Positions 25,099 through 33,934 of a stretch of DNA of 64,000 nt are shown piece after piece (positions within the stretch are counted from its first letter, which is position 1; each line of letters opens with the position of its first letter). A program made the position numbers and the translations under genes. Below the pieces are notes generated by a model. That model saw nothing but the letters and a program-made list of their open reading frames with translations, was not told the origin of the DNA and ran no database searches. The stretch is from CAYOUV01 sp963790075 (GTDB lineage: Bacteria > Chloroflexota > Anaerolineae > Anaerolineales > Villigracilaceae), in NCBI GenBank assembly GCA_963790075.1, contig CAWBNG010000004.1, positions 186,001 to 250,000 of the forward strand. Direction: 5' to 3'.

Positions 25099-27216
25099 AT
25101 GACCCTCGAACGTGGAACGTTGTTGCATAAACGCTATCGGATCGTCGAGATTCTCGGTCAGGGCGGGATGGGTTCTGTCTATCGCGCGGTGGATGAGAAT
25201 CTAGGCGTCGAAGTGGCTGTAAAAGAAAACCTTTTTACGACGGATGAATACGCACGCCAGTTTCGCCTAGAAGCCGTCATCCTTGCAAATTTGCGGCACC
25301 CAAACCTGCCTCGCGTAACCGATCATTTTGTCATCGGTGACCAAGGTCAGTATCTCGTAATGGATTACATCGAGGGGGAAGACCTGCGCCAGCGCATGGA
25401 GCGTCAGAGCACGATCCCCGAAGAAGAAGCCATTCTGATCGGTGCTGCGATGTGTGACGCCCTGGCGTATTTACACAGCCGAAAGCCGACGATTATTCAT
25501 CGCGATATCAAACCAGGTAACGTCAAGATTACATCCACGGGCGAGATCTATCTGGTTGATTTCGGTTTGGCCAAAGTCGTTCAGGGTAGCCAAGCCACGA
25601 CGACCGGTGCTCGCGCCATGACCCCCGGATATTCCCCGCCGGAACAATACGGTACGGCGCGCACAGATTCCAGAACCGATGTTTATTCCCTGGGTGCGAC
25701 CCTGTATGCAGCTCTAACCGGCATCATCCCTGAGGATGGGCTGGCACGCGCGATGGACAACGCCGAATTGACTCCCATCCGCAGACGCAACCCGAAAGTC
25801 TCGCGCCGACTAGCGGCTGCAGTTGAAAAGGCCATGGCTGTCAAGTCGGAAGACCGGTTCCAGACGGCCGATGAATTCAAAAAAGCGCTGCTGAGTTCAA
25901 ATTCCAAAACGCAGCGCGTGATGAGTGATTTTGTTGTTCCTCCTGCTCCTGAAATTGAAGAACAACCCGGGGATGAGAAAAACAATGTCAGGATTGATTC
26001 TCCTCAGATTTCACCGATTACGCCTCCTTCTTCGATTAACACTGTTCCACCCTCTCAACCACCTTCTCAGCCCATCTTAGGGAAGGATTTGGGTTGCGGG
26101 CCAATTGCACTGGTCGTGATATCGTTGGTCATTGTCATTTCTTTATTTTTTGCATTTAATTCAAAATTGCGCGCATCGGTAGTCGGTATTTTTATCCCAT
26201 CGCCTACACCTTCACCTACCCCGACACAGATCGCTTCAACCCCAACACCGTTAGAATCTCGCACTTCCACGCCGACATTAACGCTTACACCCAGGCCAAG
26301 CTCCACACCCACCCCGACCAATACGCCTACAGTCACGCCGACGCCTTTAGGCGGCAGCGTGGGGCAAATCGCTTTTGTTTCCAATCGTACCGGCGTAGCT
26401 CAACTCTATGTCATCAATGTGGACGGTAGTAATTTGCATCCCATTACGAATGTCCCGGATGGCGCATGCCAGCCATCCTGGTCACCGGATGGGAAACGTT
26501 TAGTATTTATTTCGCCCTGTGCATGGAGTAAGGAATTCTATCAAACGACTTACCCCGACTCCACCCTTTATACAATCAGAGCGGATGGGACCGGTTTACA
26601 ACAATTATTAACTGAGCCTGGAGGGGATTTCGACCCCGCCTGGTCTCCGGATGGCAAGCATATTGCGTTTACTTCATTGCGCGATGGATATATGCAAATT
26701 TATTCCTACAATCTGACCGACCAATCCCTGGTGCGCCTGACCGAAACGCCCAAGAACGAAGAAACACGCCAGCCGGCTTGGTCGCCATCCAGCAACCAGC
26801 TCTTATATGTCCTCAAGCGTTTCGGTGCCTACCAGATCTTTGCGATGACCGATTTGGGTCAGAATCCGATCCAGATTGCGCGCCGGGGAACGCAATATTG
26901 GGATCTGCTCCCGGCCTGGGCGCCGGATGGGGAGACGATCTATTTTAGTGAACGACCTTCGGATGGCCCGACCCAGCCCTGGTTAATGACCATAGGTTAT
27001 GAGGAACGTGGAACGGAAGGTGAGCGTGTGTCGATCGCAAATCCACCAATTCTAGACGTGGATGTTTCACCCGATGGGTCCTGGATGGCCTATGAAGGGA
27101 TCGTATCTTCTAATAATGACATCTTTTTGTTGAACCTGACGGATGGGGAGACCAAACGCCTGACCAAGGATCCCGGCAATGATTGGGACCCGACCTGGCG
27201 ACCAAGTCCGCCTTAG
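25099..27216 (+). CDS. Membrane Ser/Thr protein kinase with extracellular PD40 beta-propeller
   Basis: A 705-residue single-pass receptor-like kinase. Residues 12-270 are a Hanks-type kinase domain: GQGGMGSVY, catalytic Lys42, HRDIKPGN (Asp136), DFG (Asp154), and APE-equivalent SPPEQYG. A transmembrane helix lies at about 333-355, followed by a 50-residue Thr/Pro linker. The C-terminal 280 residues are WD40-like PD40/TolB repeats (IAFVSNRTGVAQLYVINVDG; SWSPDGKRLVFIS; AWSPDGKHIAFTS). The propeller should face outside and sense a ligand or protein. A strong terminator follows. Confidence 0.92.
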   Translation: MTLERGTLLHKRYRIVEILGQGGMGSVYRAVDENLGVEVAVKENLFTTDEYARQFRLEAVILANLRHPNLPRVTDHFVIGDQGQYLVMDYIEGEDLRQRMERQSTIPEEEAILIGAAMCDALAYLHSRKPTIIHRDIKPGNVKITSTGEIYLVDFGLAKVVQGSQATTTGARAMTPGYSPPEQYGTARTDSRTDVYSLGATLYAALTGIIPEDGLARAMDNAELTPIRRRNPKVSRRLAAAVEKAMAVKSEDRFQTADEFKKALLSSNSKTQRVMSDFVVPPAPEIEEQPGDEKNNVRIDSPQISPITPPSSINTVPPSQPPSQPILGKDLGCGPIALVVISLVIVISLFFAFNSKLRASVVGIFIPSPTPSPTPTQIASTPTPLESRTSTPTLTLTPRPSSTPTPTNTPTVTPTPLGGSVGQIAFVSNRTGVAQLYVINVDGSNLHPITNVPDGACQPSWSPDGKRLVFISPCAWSKEFYQTTYPDSTLYTIRADGTGLQQLLTEPGGDFDPAWSPDGKHIAFTSLRDGYMQIYSYNLTDQSLVRLTETPKNEETRQPAWSPSSNQLLYVLKRFGAYQIFAMTDLGQNPIQIARRGTQYWDLLPAWAPDGETIYFSERPSDGPTQPWLMTIGYEERGTEGERVSIANPPILDVDVSPDGSWMAYEGIVSSNNDIFLLNLTDGETKRLTKDPGNDWDPTWRPSPP

Positions 27217-27223
27217 AAACCGA

Positions 27224-27255
27224 AAAACTCCCGCCGAACCTTCGGCGGGAGTTTT
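27224..27255. terminator. Bidirectional terminator
   Basis: AAAACTCCCGCCGAA (27224-27238) pairs perfectly with TTCGGCGGGAGTTTT (27241-27255) across a CC loop, between convergent genes. Confidence 0.9.
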
Positions 27256-27270
27256 AGTTTTATCGGGATT

Positions 27271-29640
27271 TCAGGCTCGATAAGCCAACAGGCGCAAACC
27301 GTTCAATACCACGATGACGGTGCTGCCTTCATGGCCAACCACACCGAGTGGCAGGGCCAGATTGGCACCGAAGGCGCTCGCGACGAGAATGACAATCACC
27401 GCCAGGGCAAATGTCAGGTTCTGCCAGACCACGCGTTTGGCATGCCGCGCCAGTCCAATTGCAAAAGGAATTTTGTGCAGATCATCGGACATAAGCACCA
27501 CATCGGCGGTTTCGATGGCAACGTCCGTGCCAGCCCCACCCATGGCGATGCCAATGTCGGCCGTGGCCAGAGATGGCGCGTCGTTGACGCCGTCCCCAAC
27601 CATTGCTACCGGGCCGTATCTCTGTTGGATGCTTTTAAGAACGGTGACCTTGTCTTGCGGCAGCAGCCCGGCATGAAATTCGTCCACTCCAGCGCGCTCG
27701 GCAATCGCGGCTGCCACGCGCTCATTGTCGCCGGTCAGCATGACGACGCGCTCGATGCCGGCTTGTTTGAGGGCCTTGATCATCTCAATTGCATCTTCGC
27801 GCAGCGAATCCGCCACAGCGATCAAGCCCAGCCAGCGCGGAAGCCCGCTCTGGGAATTGGCGCAATAGACATACATGGCCGTCTGTCCGTCTTCTTCCAG
27901 GCTGCGGGCGTGTGCCAGGATTTCCTGCGGAATGTCGACACCGCGCTCGGTAAAAAGACGCTCGTTCCCAATCCACAGCGTGCGGTCATCGAGGTGGCCC
28001 TCCACTCCCTGTCCGGGGATGGCGCGGAATCCGGTAGCAGTTGGCAACTCTAGGTCCCGGTTATGAGCCGCCTGGACAATCGTCCTGGCCAATGGGTGCT
28101 CGGAGCGCGATTCAATCGCTGCCGCCAGACGTAGCAATTCGTCTTCTCCCATGTGATTGTAAGTTTTGATGACAGTCAGCTTGGGTGTGCCCGACGTCAA
28201 TGTTCCGGTCTTGTCGAAGGCCAGGGCTTTGAGCGTTGCGGTTTTCTCCAGGTGTACGCCGCCCTTGAAGAGCACGCCGTTGCGTGCGCCGTTGGCGATC
28301 GCCGAGAGAATACTGGCTGGGGTGGAAATAACCAGCGCGCAAGGCGAAGCGACGACCAGCCAGGTCATGGCGCGATAGAATGTGGATTGAAAATCGTTGC
28401 CGAGGAAGAAATATGGCACGACGACCAGCAGGAGTGCTGCGCCAAGCACGAAAATTGCATAGCGTTGTTCGAAATCATCCAAAGCGCGCTGCGTATTGGC
28501 TTTGGTCGATTGGGCTTCCTCGACCATTTGGACGATGCGTGCCAGGGTGGTGTCCTTGGCAAGACGTGTGACACGGATCTCCAGCGCGCCGGTCCCATTG
28601 ACCGTCCCGGCAAAGACCGGATCGCCACCTCCTTTGTGGACCGGCATCGACTCGCCGGTGATGGTGGCTTGGTCGACATCGGAGGTACCGCTGGTGACCT
28701 CGCCGTCGATCGGGAAGCGCTCGCCGGGGCGGACGATGACCATGTCGCCCAGGGTCAACTTATCGATTGGTATATTAACCAACCGCGATCCTCGTCGGAC
28801 AGTGGCGATCGAAGGCCGGAGATCGAGCAGTTTTTCAATGGCCTTGCGGCTGCGGTCCATGGCATAGGTTTGCAGCGTGTTGGAAAGCGAGAAGAGGAAC
28901 AACAAGGTTGCTCCCTCGGCCGGCTGGTTGACGATGGCCGCGCCTAAAGCGGCCACGATCATCAGCAGATCCACGTTAAGGGTTTTTTGTTTGAGGGCGC
29001 GGATGCTGGCCAGCAGTCCAAACCAGCCACCAGCAACGTAAGCGACAGCAAAGAGCACGACAACTGCAACAATGTTCAATCCCAGCCTGGAACCGATAAA
29101 AGCTGCCAGGGTGGTCACGGCGGTCAGGATGGTGAAGGTAATTTCGAGCTTGTCCTGGGGAATGCCTTTCGAGGCCTGCTTTTCTTCTTTTTCTGGCCTC
29201 AGGAATGTCGCTTCGACTTCCAGGTTTTCAGTGGTCATCAGGCGCGGCTGGTTGAGCCGGACTTCGATGATGTTATTGTGAAATTCGGCTTTTGGGAGTT
29301 CAGCCGCTATTTGGTATTGGCTGACGAGTTGCTGTGATAATTCGCCAGCGCAGCCAGCACAGGCTTCTTCGCCGCGGGCTGCTTTGGCAGCGCATTGCGC
29401 GACCCGGGTTGAAGCGACCTGCCCGGCTTTTTGAATGATATGCAGCGCGTGCTCATTGCTTAGAATTCGCGGATCAAATACAGCTTTCAGGCTGCCGGTG
29501 TTATAGTCATAATCAACTTCATGAATACCGGCATATCCCTGCAGTGTGTCTGAAAAGACGTCCGTGCAGCGTGTGCCTGAAATGGGGAGTTCGGTTTCGG
29601 TGTTTCCTTTGGAGGTCATGTGGGTGGTGTCCTCGGTCAT
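27271..29640 (-). CDS. P1B-4-type metal-exporting ATPase (Fe2+/Co2+ class)
   Basis: A 789-residue P-type ATPase. The actuator motif is TGES, the phosphorylation site is AFDKTGTLTSG (Asp near residue 475), and there are HP and GDGVND motifs. The membrane metal site is SPC (not CPC) in helix 4 (ASPCALVIS), and HEGST occurs near the C-terminus; together these mark subgroup P1B-4, exporters of Fe2+ or Co2+ such as PfeT, CtpD and CoaT. The N-terminus has a degenerate HMA-like domain (GTRCTDVF) and a Cys-rich CAGCAGEL. The ATG overlaps the PerR-like gene stop by 4 bp. Confidence 0.9.
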   Translation of the reverse strand: MTEDTTHMTSKGNTETELPISGTRCTDVFSDTLQGYAGIHEVDYDYNTGSLKAVFDPRILSNEHALHIIQKAGQVASTRVAQCAAKAARGEEACAGCAGELSQQLVSQYQIAAELPKAEFHNNIIEVRLNQPRLMTTENLEVEATFLRPEKEEKQASKGIPQDKLEITFTILTAVTTLAAFIGSRLGLNIVAVVVLFAVAYVAGGWFGLLASIRALKQKTLNVDLLMIVAALGAAIVNQPAEGATLLFLFSLSNTLQTYAMDRSRKAIEKLLDLRPSIATVRRGSRLVNIPIDKLTLGDMVIVRPGERFPIDGEVTSGTSDVDQATITGESMPVHKGGGDPVFAGTVNGTGALEIRVTRLAKDTTLARIVQMVEEAQSTKANTQRALDDFEQRYAIFVLGAALLLVVVPYFFLGNDFQSTFYRAMTWLVVASPCALVISTPASILSAIANGARNGVLFKGGVHLEKTATLKALAFDKTGTLTSGTPKLTVIKTYNHMGEDELLRLAAAIESRSEHPLARTIVQAAHNRDLELPTATGFRAIPGQGVEGHLDDRTLWIGNERLFTERGVDIPQEILAHARSLEEDGQTAMYVYCANSQSGLPRWLGLIAVADSLREDAIEMIKALKQAGIERVVMLTGDNERVAAAIAERAGVDEFHAGLLPQDKVTVLKSIQQRYGPVAMVGDGVNDAPSLATADIGIAMGGAGTDVAIETADVVLMSDDLHKIPFAIGLARHAKRVVWQNLTFALAVIVILVASAFGANLALPLGVVGHEGSTVIVVLNGLRLLAYRA

Positions 29641-30065
29641 GATTTGTGTTGGCAATCGGGGCATAGTCCGTAATACAGGACGCGGGCGCCAAGTAGTTTA
29701 TAGCCGGAGGCTTCGGTAATTTCTGCATCCAGGTGAAGTACATGTTGGCTGGGGATATCGACAATCTTATTACAAGATAGACATGCCAGATTTACATGGG
29801 GTTCTGTATTCGGGTCGTAATGAACCGTGTCATCGCCGGCCGAACCCAGGATGTTGATCGCTCCCAGGCTGACCAGCCTATCCAGCGTGTTGTAAACTGT
29901 CGCCAGGCTGAGGGAGGTGAACTGCGGTTTTATTTCGTCATAGATCGTGGCCGCGGTTGGATGTTCTTCGCTTTCAGCCAGTAGTTTGCAAATTGCAACC
30001 CGCTGCGGGGTAATCCGCATGCCGGCATGTTGCAGGGTAGTCGATAAGGTTTTGAAATCTGACAT
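29637..30065 (-). CDS. PerR-like Fur-family regulator
   Basis: A 142-residue Fur-superfamily repressor. Winged helix with MRITPQRVAICKLL and SLATVYNTLDRL; His in EHPTAATIY corresponds to PerR His37. In the metal site YDPNTEPHVNLACLSC, Asp and His match PerR Asp85 and His91, but the residue at PerR His93 is Asn, as in some other PerR-like proteins. Structural zinc motifs CLSC and CPDC are present. It overlaps the P1B-4 ATPase and is preceded by a near-consensus Per box, so autoregulation and control of the exporter are likely. The sensed signal (iron or peroxide) is inferred. Confidence 0.85.
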   Translation of the reverse strand: MSDFKTLSTTLQHAGMRITPQRVAICKLLAESEEHPTAATIYDEIKPQFTSLSLATVYNTLDRLVSLGAINILGSAGDDTVHYDPNTEPHVNLACLSCNKIVDIPSQHVLHLDAEITEASGYKLLGARVLYYGLCPDCQHKS

Positions 30066-30095
30066 GTTCCGTCCTAAATTAGAACTATTATAAAT

Positions 30096-30110
30096 TTGTA
30101 ATTATTATAA
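30096..30110 (-). promoter_or_regulatory. Candidate PerR box
   Basis: TTGTAATTATTATAA matches the PerR consensus TTATAATNATTATAA at 13 of 14 fixed positions. It lies 31 bp upstream of the PerR-like start codon in an AT-rich promoter region. Confidence 0.55.
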
Positions 30111-30173
30111 ATAAAATTAAGATTTTGTCAAGTTGTTCTAAGGCTACTTACGGTAACTCTTACGTTCCTCTTA

Positions 30174-30202
30174 TTGACTGACATTTTCAGGCATGTTATC
30201 AT
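30174..30202 (+). promoter_or_regulatory. Promoter of the hrcA heat-shock operon
   Basis: TTGACT (30174-30179) and TATCAT (30197-30202) with 17-bp spacing. The predicted start site is just before the CIRCE element. Confidence 0.65.
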
Positions 30203-30215
30203 TATTGACGCAAAG

Positions 30216-30242
30216 TTAGCACTCTCAAATCGAGAGTGCTAA
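30216..30242 (+). promoter_or_regulatory. CIRCE operator (HrcA-binding)
   Basis: Perfect TTAGCACTC-N9-GAGTGCTAA, the HrcA operator, 18 bp before the hrcA ATG. It implies repression of the whole chaperone operon by HrcA. Confidence 0.97.
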
Positions 30243-30260
30243 TACAAATGGAAACCTTTT

Positions 30261-31298
30261 ATGCCTGAACTGACGGAACGCCAAAAAAAACTATTGCTGC
30301 TGGTCATTCGCGAATACATCGAATTGGCTCAGCCGGTAGGCTCAAAGTACCTGGTCGACCACTATCATCTCGATATGAGTTCAGCCACGGTGCGCAACGA
30401 GATGGCAGCATTGACTGAAATGGGATTCCTGCGCCAGCCACACACTTCGGCGGGGCGCGTTCCCTCTGAGGATGGCTACCGTTATTTCGTCAGCCAGATG
30501 ATGCACCAGGCTGAGCTGCCGGAAACGATCCAGCATACGATCGCGCACCAATTCTACCAAGCCCGGCCCGATGTAGACCAGTGGATGCATCTGGCGGCTT
30601 CGATCCTGGCACACCAATCGCAAGCGGTTTCGATGGTCACTGCACCACGCGCCGAGCAGGCACGTTTCAAACATGTCGAATTGATTTCCACCCAGGGACG
30701 CCAGGTCTTGATGGTCTTGGTGATGCTTGGTGGGGAAGTCTCGCAGCAGATCCTGACCCTGGCCGAACCAGTCTCACAAGAACGCCTGACTCAGACGACC
30801 ATACAACTCAACCAGGTGCTGGCCGGCCGGAGTGTGAAAGAGATTGCTGCACTCCCGACGCGTACGGACGCCCTCGAGCAAGACATCCTGACGCTGATCT
30901 TGCAGGATGTGCGCGAGACAGCTGAGCATGTATCGGGTGAGATTTACCTGGATGGTCTGACTAACGTATTAGCCGAACCGGAATTCGCTGAATCCGACGA
31001 TGCCCGGCGCGCGCTGCGCTTGTTCGAGGAACGTTCCATGCTCCAGGATTTGCTGGCCAGAACGATCATGCGCAGTAGTGTCGGCGGCATGCAGGTTCTG
31101 ATCGGTGGTGATGGCGGCCGGGAAGAATTGCGCCAGTGCTCGATGGTCTTGGCGCGTTACGGTGTACCCGGCTTGGCGACCGGTATGTTGGGCGTGCTTG
31201 GCCCGATGCGCATGTCCTATGCGAAGACGATCCCCACAGTTCGTTTTGTAGCCGGACTGTTGAGTGATTTTGTAAATGATAATATTGCTGGAGAGTAA
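30261..31298 (+). CDS. hrcA: Heat-inducible transcription repressor HrcA
   Basis: A 345-residue HrcA. The N-terminal winged helix contains LTERQKKLLLLVIREYIE, PVGSKYLVDHYHL and SSATVRNEMAALTEMGFL, then the GRVPSEDGYRYFV block. The C-terminal half is the GAF-like dimerization/inducer region (LIGGDGGREELRQCSMVLARY). It binds CIRCE and represses this operon until misfolded protein titrates the chaperones. It starts at ATG 30261 and leads grpE, dnaK, dnaJ and prmA. Confidence 0.96.
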   Translation: MPELTERQKKLLLLVIREYIELAQPVGSKYLVDHYHLDMSSATVRNEMAALTEMGFLRQPHTSAGRVPSEDGYRYFVSQMMHQAELPETIQHTIAHQFYQARPDVDQWMHLAASILAHQSQAVSMVTAPRAEQARFKHVELISTQGRQVLMVLVMLGGEVSQQILTLAEPVSQERLTQTTIQLNQVLAGRSVKEIAALPTRTDALEQDILTLILQDVRETAEHVSGEIYLDGLTNVLAEPEFAESDDARRALRLFEERSMLQDLLARTIMRSSVGGMQVLIGGDGGREELRQCSMVLARYGVPGLATGMLGVLGPMRMSYAKTIPTVRFVAGLLSDFVNDNIAGE

Positions 31299-31302
31299 CC
31301 GT

Positions 31303-31866
31303 ATGACTAACAAACAAAAAAAAGACCTGCACGAGGAATTAGACGAAGAAATCGAAGAGACACCAGAATTGTTGGCTGAACCTGAAACTGTCTCCGGTGA
31401 AGAATACGGTTTGTTACGAGGGCAGCTGGAAGAGGCCGAAACCAGAGCGGCGGAGAACCTGGATGGTTGGCAGCGAGCCCAGGCGGAGTTCGTAAATTAC
31501 AAGAACCGTGTCCAACGCGACCGTGAGATGAGTTACACGTCCATGAAGGGCGATATCATCAAACAGGTATTACCTGTTATCGATGACCTGGAGCGCGCCC
31601 TGCAAAATCGGCCACAAGGCGAGACGGTTAAGGGCTGGGTAGATGGGATCGAACTGATCTATCGCAAGCTGCAGGGACTGCTGGATGTGCAGAACGTAAC
31701 GCGCATCGAGGCCAAAGGTCAGCCCTTCGACCCGAATTTCCACGAGGCGATCTCCCATGAGCCAAGTGATGAAGTCGAAAGTGGTTGCGTTATCGAAGTT
31801 ATCCAACAAGGGTACATGATCGGTGAGCGCGTTATCCGCCCAGCGCTGGTCCGTGTTGCACAATAA
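31303..31866 (+). CDS. grpE: Nucleotide exchange factor GrpE
   Basis: A 187-residue GrpE. An acidic N-terminus (DLHEELDEEIEETPEL) leads to the long coiled coil (WQRAQAEFVNYKNRVQRDRE), and the beta-wing domain contains GQPFDPNFHEAISHEPSD and VIEVIQQGYMIGERVIRPA. It releases ADP from DnaK. ATG 31303 lies 4 bp after the hrcA stop, with GGAGAG inside the hrcA end. In-frame codons upstream overlap hrcA and are not needed. Confidence 0.95.
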   Translation: MTNKQKKDLHEELDEEIEETPELLAEPETVSGEEYGLLRGQLEEAETRAAENLDGWQRAQAEFVNYKNRVQRDREMSYTSMKGDIIKQVLPVIDDLERALQNRPQGETVKGWVDGIELIYRKLQGLLDVQNVTRIEAKGQPFDPNFHEAISHEPSDEVESGCVIEVIQQGYMIGERVIRPALVRVAQ

Positions 31867-31943
31867 GACTGAAAGTGAACAACCGTGATCAGTGAAAAGC
31901 CGCGGTCGTTCGCCCGCCATCGAAATTTAAGGAGAAATTATTC

Positions 31944-33830
31944 ATGGCAAAAATTATTGGAATCGATCTGGGTACGACCAATTCTGTAGCAGCCGTTATG
32001 TCCGGGGGCGAACCCGTTGTCATTCCTTCAGCGGAGGGCGAGCGGCTGGTCCCCTCGGTCGTGGCTGTCAATAAGAACCACGAACGACTGGTCGGGCGTG
32101 TGGCGCGCAATCAGTCCATTACTAACCCTGAAAACACCATATTTTCGATCAAACGATTTATGGGACGTAAGGCTGACGATCCCGAGGTGGAACGTACCAA
32201 GAAACGTATGCCGTACAAAGTTAGCGGAGCTTCGAATGGGGATGTGCGTGTCACGCTGGACGAAAAAGAATATTCACCGCCCGAGGTTTCGGCGATGATA
32301 TTGACCAAGATCAAAGCGGATGCGGAAGCCTATCTGGGCGAACCTGTGACCCAGGCTGTGATCACCGTCCCGGCCTATTTCAACGATGCTCAACGCAATG
32401 CCACCAAGGATGCCGGCAAGATTGCTGGTCTGGAAGTGCTGCGCATCATCAACGAACCGACCGCTTCTTCTCTGGCGTATGGCCTGGATAAGAAGACCAA
32501 TGAGGTTATCGCCGTCTATGACTTGGGCGGCGGTACCTTCGATATTTCCATCCTGGAAGTCGGAGACGGCGTGTTCCAGGTGCGCTCGACCAGCGGAGAC
32601 ACCTTCCTGGGCGGTGACGACTTCGACCAGCGTATCATGGATCACCTGATGGAAGAGTTCAAAAAGGAAAACGGGATTGACCTGGGTCAGGACCGCCAGG
32701 CCTTGCAGCGTCTCAAAGAGGCAGCCGAGAAAGCTAAGATCGAACTCTCCACGGTCATGCAGACAGAAATCAACCTGCCGTATCTGACGGCGGATGCCAG
32801 CGGCCCGAAGCATCTGGTGATGACGCTAACACGCGCCAAACTGGAGCAGCTTACCAGCGATCTGGTCGACCGCACCATCGCACCCGTCAAGCAGGCTTTG
32901 GCTGACGCCGGATTGAATGCGGGTGACATCAACGAGATCGTCATGGTCGGCGGCATGACGCGTATGCCTGCTGTGCAAGACCGGGTACGTGCTTTCTTCG
33001 GCAAGGAGCCGCACAAGGGTGTCAATCCGGACGAAGTTGTGGCGATTGGCGCTGCCATTCAGGGCGGCGTGCTGGGCGGCGAAGTCAAAGATATTTTACT
33101 GCTCGACGTTACGCCCCTGACACTTTCGGTTGAGACATTGGGCGGAGTAGCCACTCCGCTGATCGAACGCAATACCACGATCCCATCCCGCCGCGGCCAG
33201 GTTTTTTCAACTGCCAGCGACAGCCAGACCCAGGTTGAAATCCATGTCCTGCAGGGTGAACGTCCGATGGCTGCAGACAATAAATCGCTGGGCAAGTTCG
33301 TCCTGGACGGAATCCCACCTGCGCCGCGCGGTGTTCCGCAGATCGAAGTAACTTTTGACATCGATGCCAACGGTATCCTCAAGGTCACTGCCCAGGATAA
33401 AGCCAGCGGTCGCAGCCAGCATATTACCATCACGGCCTCCTCCGGTCTTTCGGATGCCGAGGTTGAGCAGATGAGGAAAGACGCCGAAGCCAATGCCGAG
33501 GAAGATCGCAAGCGCAAGGAATTGATCGAGGTTCGCAACCAGGCCGACAATACTGCCTATGCGGCCGAGAAGGCGCTTAAGGAATTCGGTGACAAAGTGC
33601 CAGCGGAGGTCAAGAGTGAGATCGATGCCGGAGTTGCTGAAGTTCGTCAGGTGGCGGAAGGTGATGATCCAGAAGCCATCAAGCAGGCCACCGAGAAGCT
33701 GGGACAGCTGATCCAGAAGATCGGCGCCAGCGTATATGAAAATCCGCAAGCGGAAGCTGCCTCGGGTGAGTCTGAACCGGGCGATTCGTCCGACGAGGGC
33801 GAAGTAGTTGATGGCGAAGTCAAAGAGTGA
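31944..33830 (+). CDS. dnaK: Chaperone DnaK (Hsp70)
   Basis: A 628-residue Hsp70. ATPase domain blocks are IGIDLGTTNSVAAVMSGGEP, VITVPAYFNDAQRNATKDAG, IAVYDLGGGTFDISIL and IVMVGGMTRMPAVQ. The linker DILLLDVTPLTLSVETLGG leads into the substrate-binding domain (NTTIPSRRGQVFSTASDSQT). The C-terminal tail is short and acidic. AAGGAGAAATT precedes the ATG. It works with GrpE and DnaJ in refolding and is under CIRCE control. Confidence 0.98.
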   Translation: MAKIIGIDLGTTNSVAAVMSGGEPVVIPSAEGERLVPSVVAVNKNHERLVGRVARNQSITNPENTIFSIKRFMGRKADDPEVERTKKRMPYKVSGASNGDVRVTLDEKEYSPPEVSAMILTKIKADAEAYLGEPVTQAVITVPAYFNDAQRNATKDAGKIAGLEVLRIINEPTASSLAYGLDKKTNEVIAVYDLGGGTFDISILEVGDGVFQVRSTSGDTFLGGDDFDQRIMDHLMEEFKKENGIDLGQDRQALQRLKEAAEKAKIELSTVMQTEINLPYLTADASGPKHLVMTLTRAKLEQLTSDLVDRTIAPVKQALADAGLNAGDINEIVMVGGMTRMPAVQDRVRAFFGKEPHKGVNPDEVVAIGAAIQGGVLGGEVKDILLLDVTPLTLSVETLGGVATPLIERNTTIPSRRGQVFSTASDSQTQVEIHVLQGERPMAADNKSLGKFVLDGIPPAPRGVPQIEVTFDIDANGILKVTAQDKASGRSQHITITASSGLSDAEVEQMRKDAEANAEEDRKRKELIEVRNQADNTAYAAEKALKEFGDKVPAEVKSEIDAGVAEVRQVAEGDDPEAIKQATEKLGQLIQKIGASVYENPQAEAASGESEPGDSSDEGEVVDGEVKE

Positions 33831-33934
33831 GTGGTCTATTTGAGCTGCACGGCGGAGCTAAGAAACGGCAAGCGCGTCTCCTGAGGTTGCTCGGGATTTT
33901 TCCCCGTTACGCAAGCCCGCATTAAAGATAAAAA

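Noticed and set aside
27331..28947. Two long plus-strand frames (240 and 264 codons)
   Set aside because: Both are antisense to the P1B-4 ATPase and show no domain.
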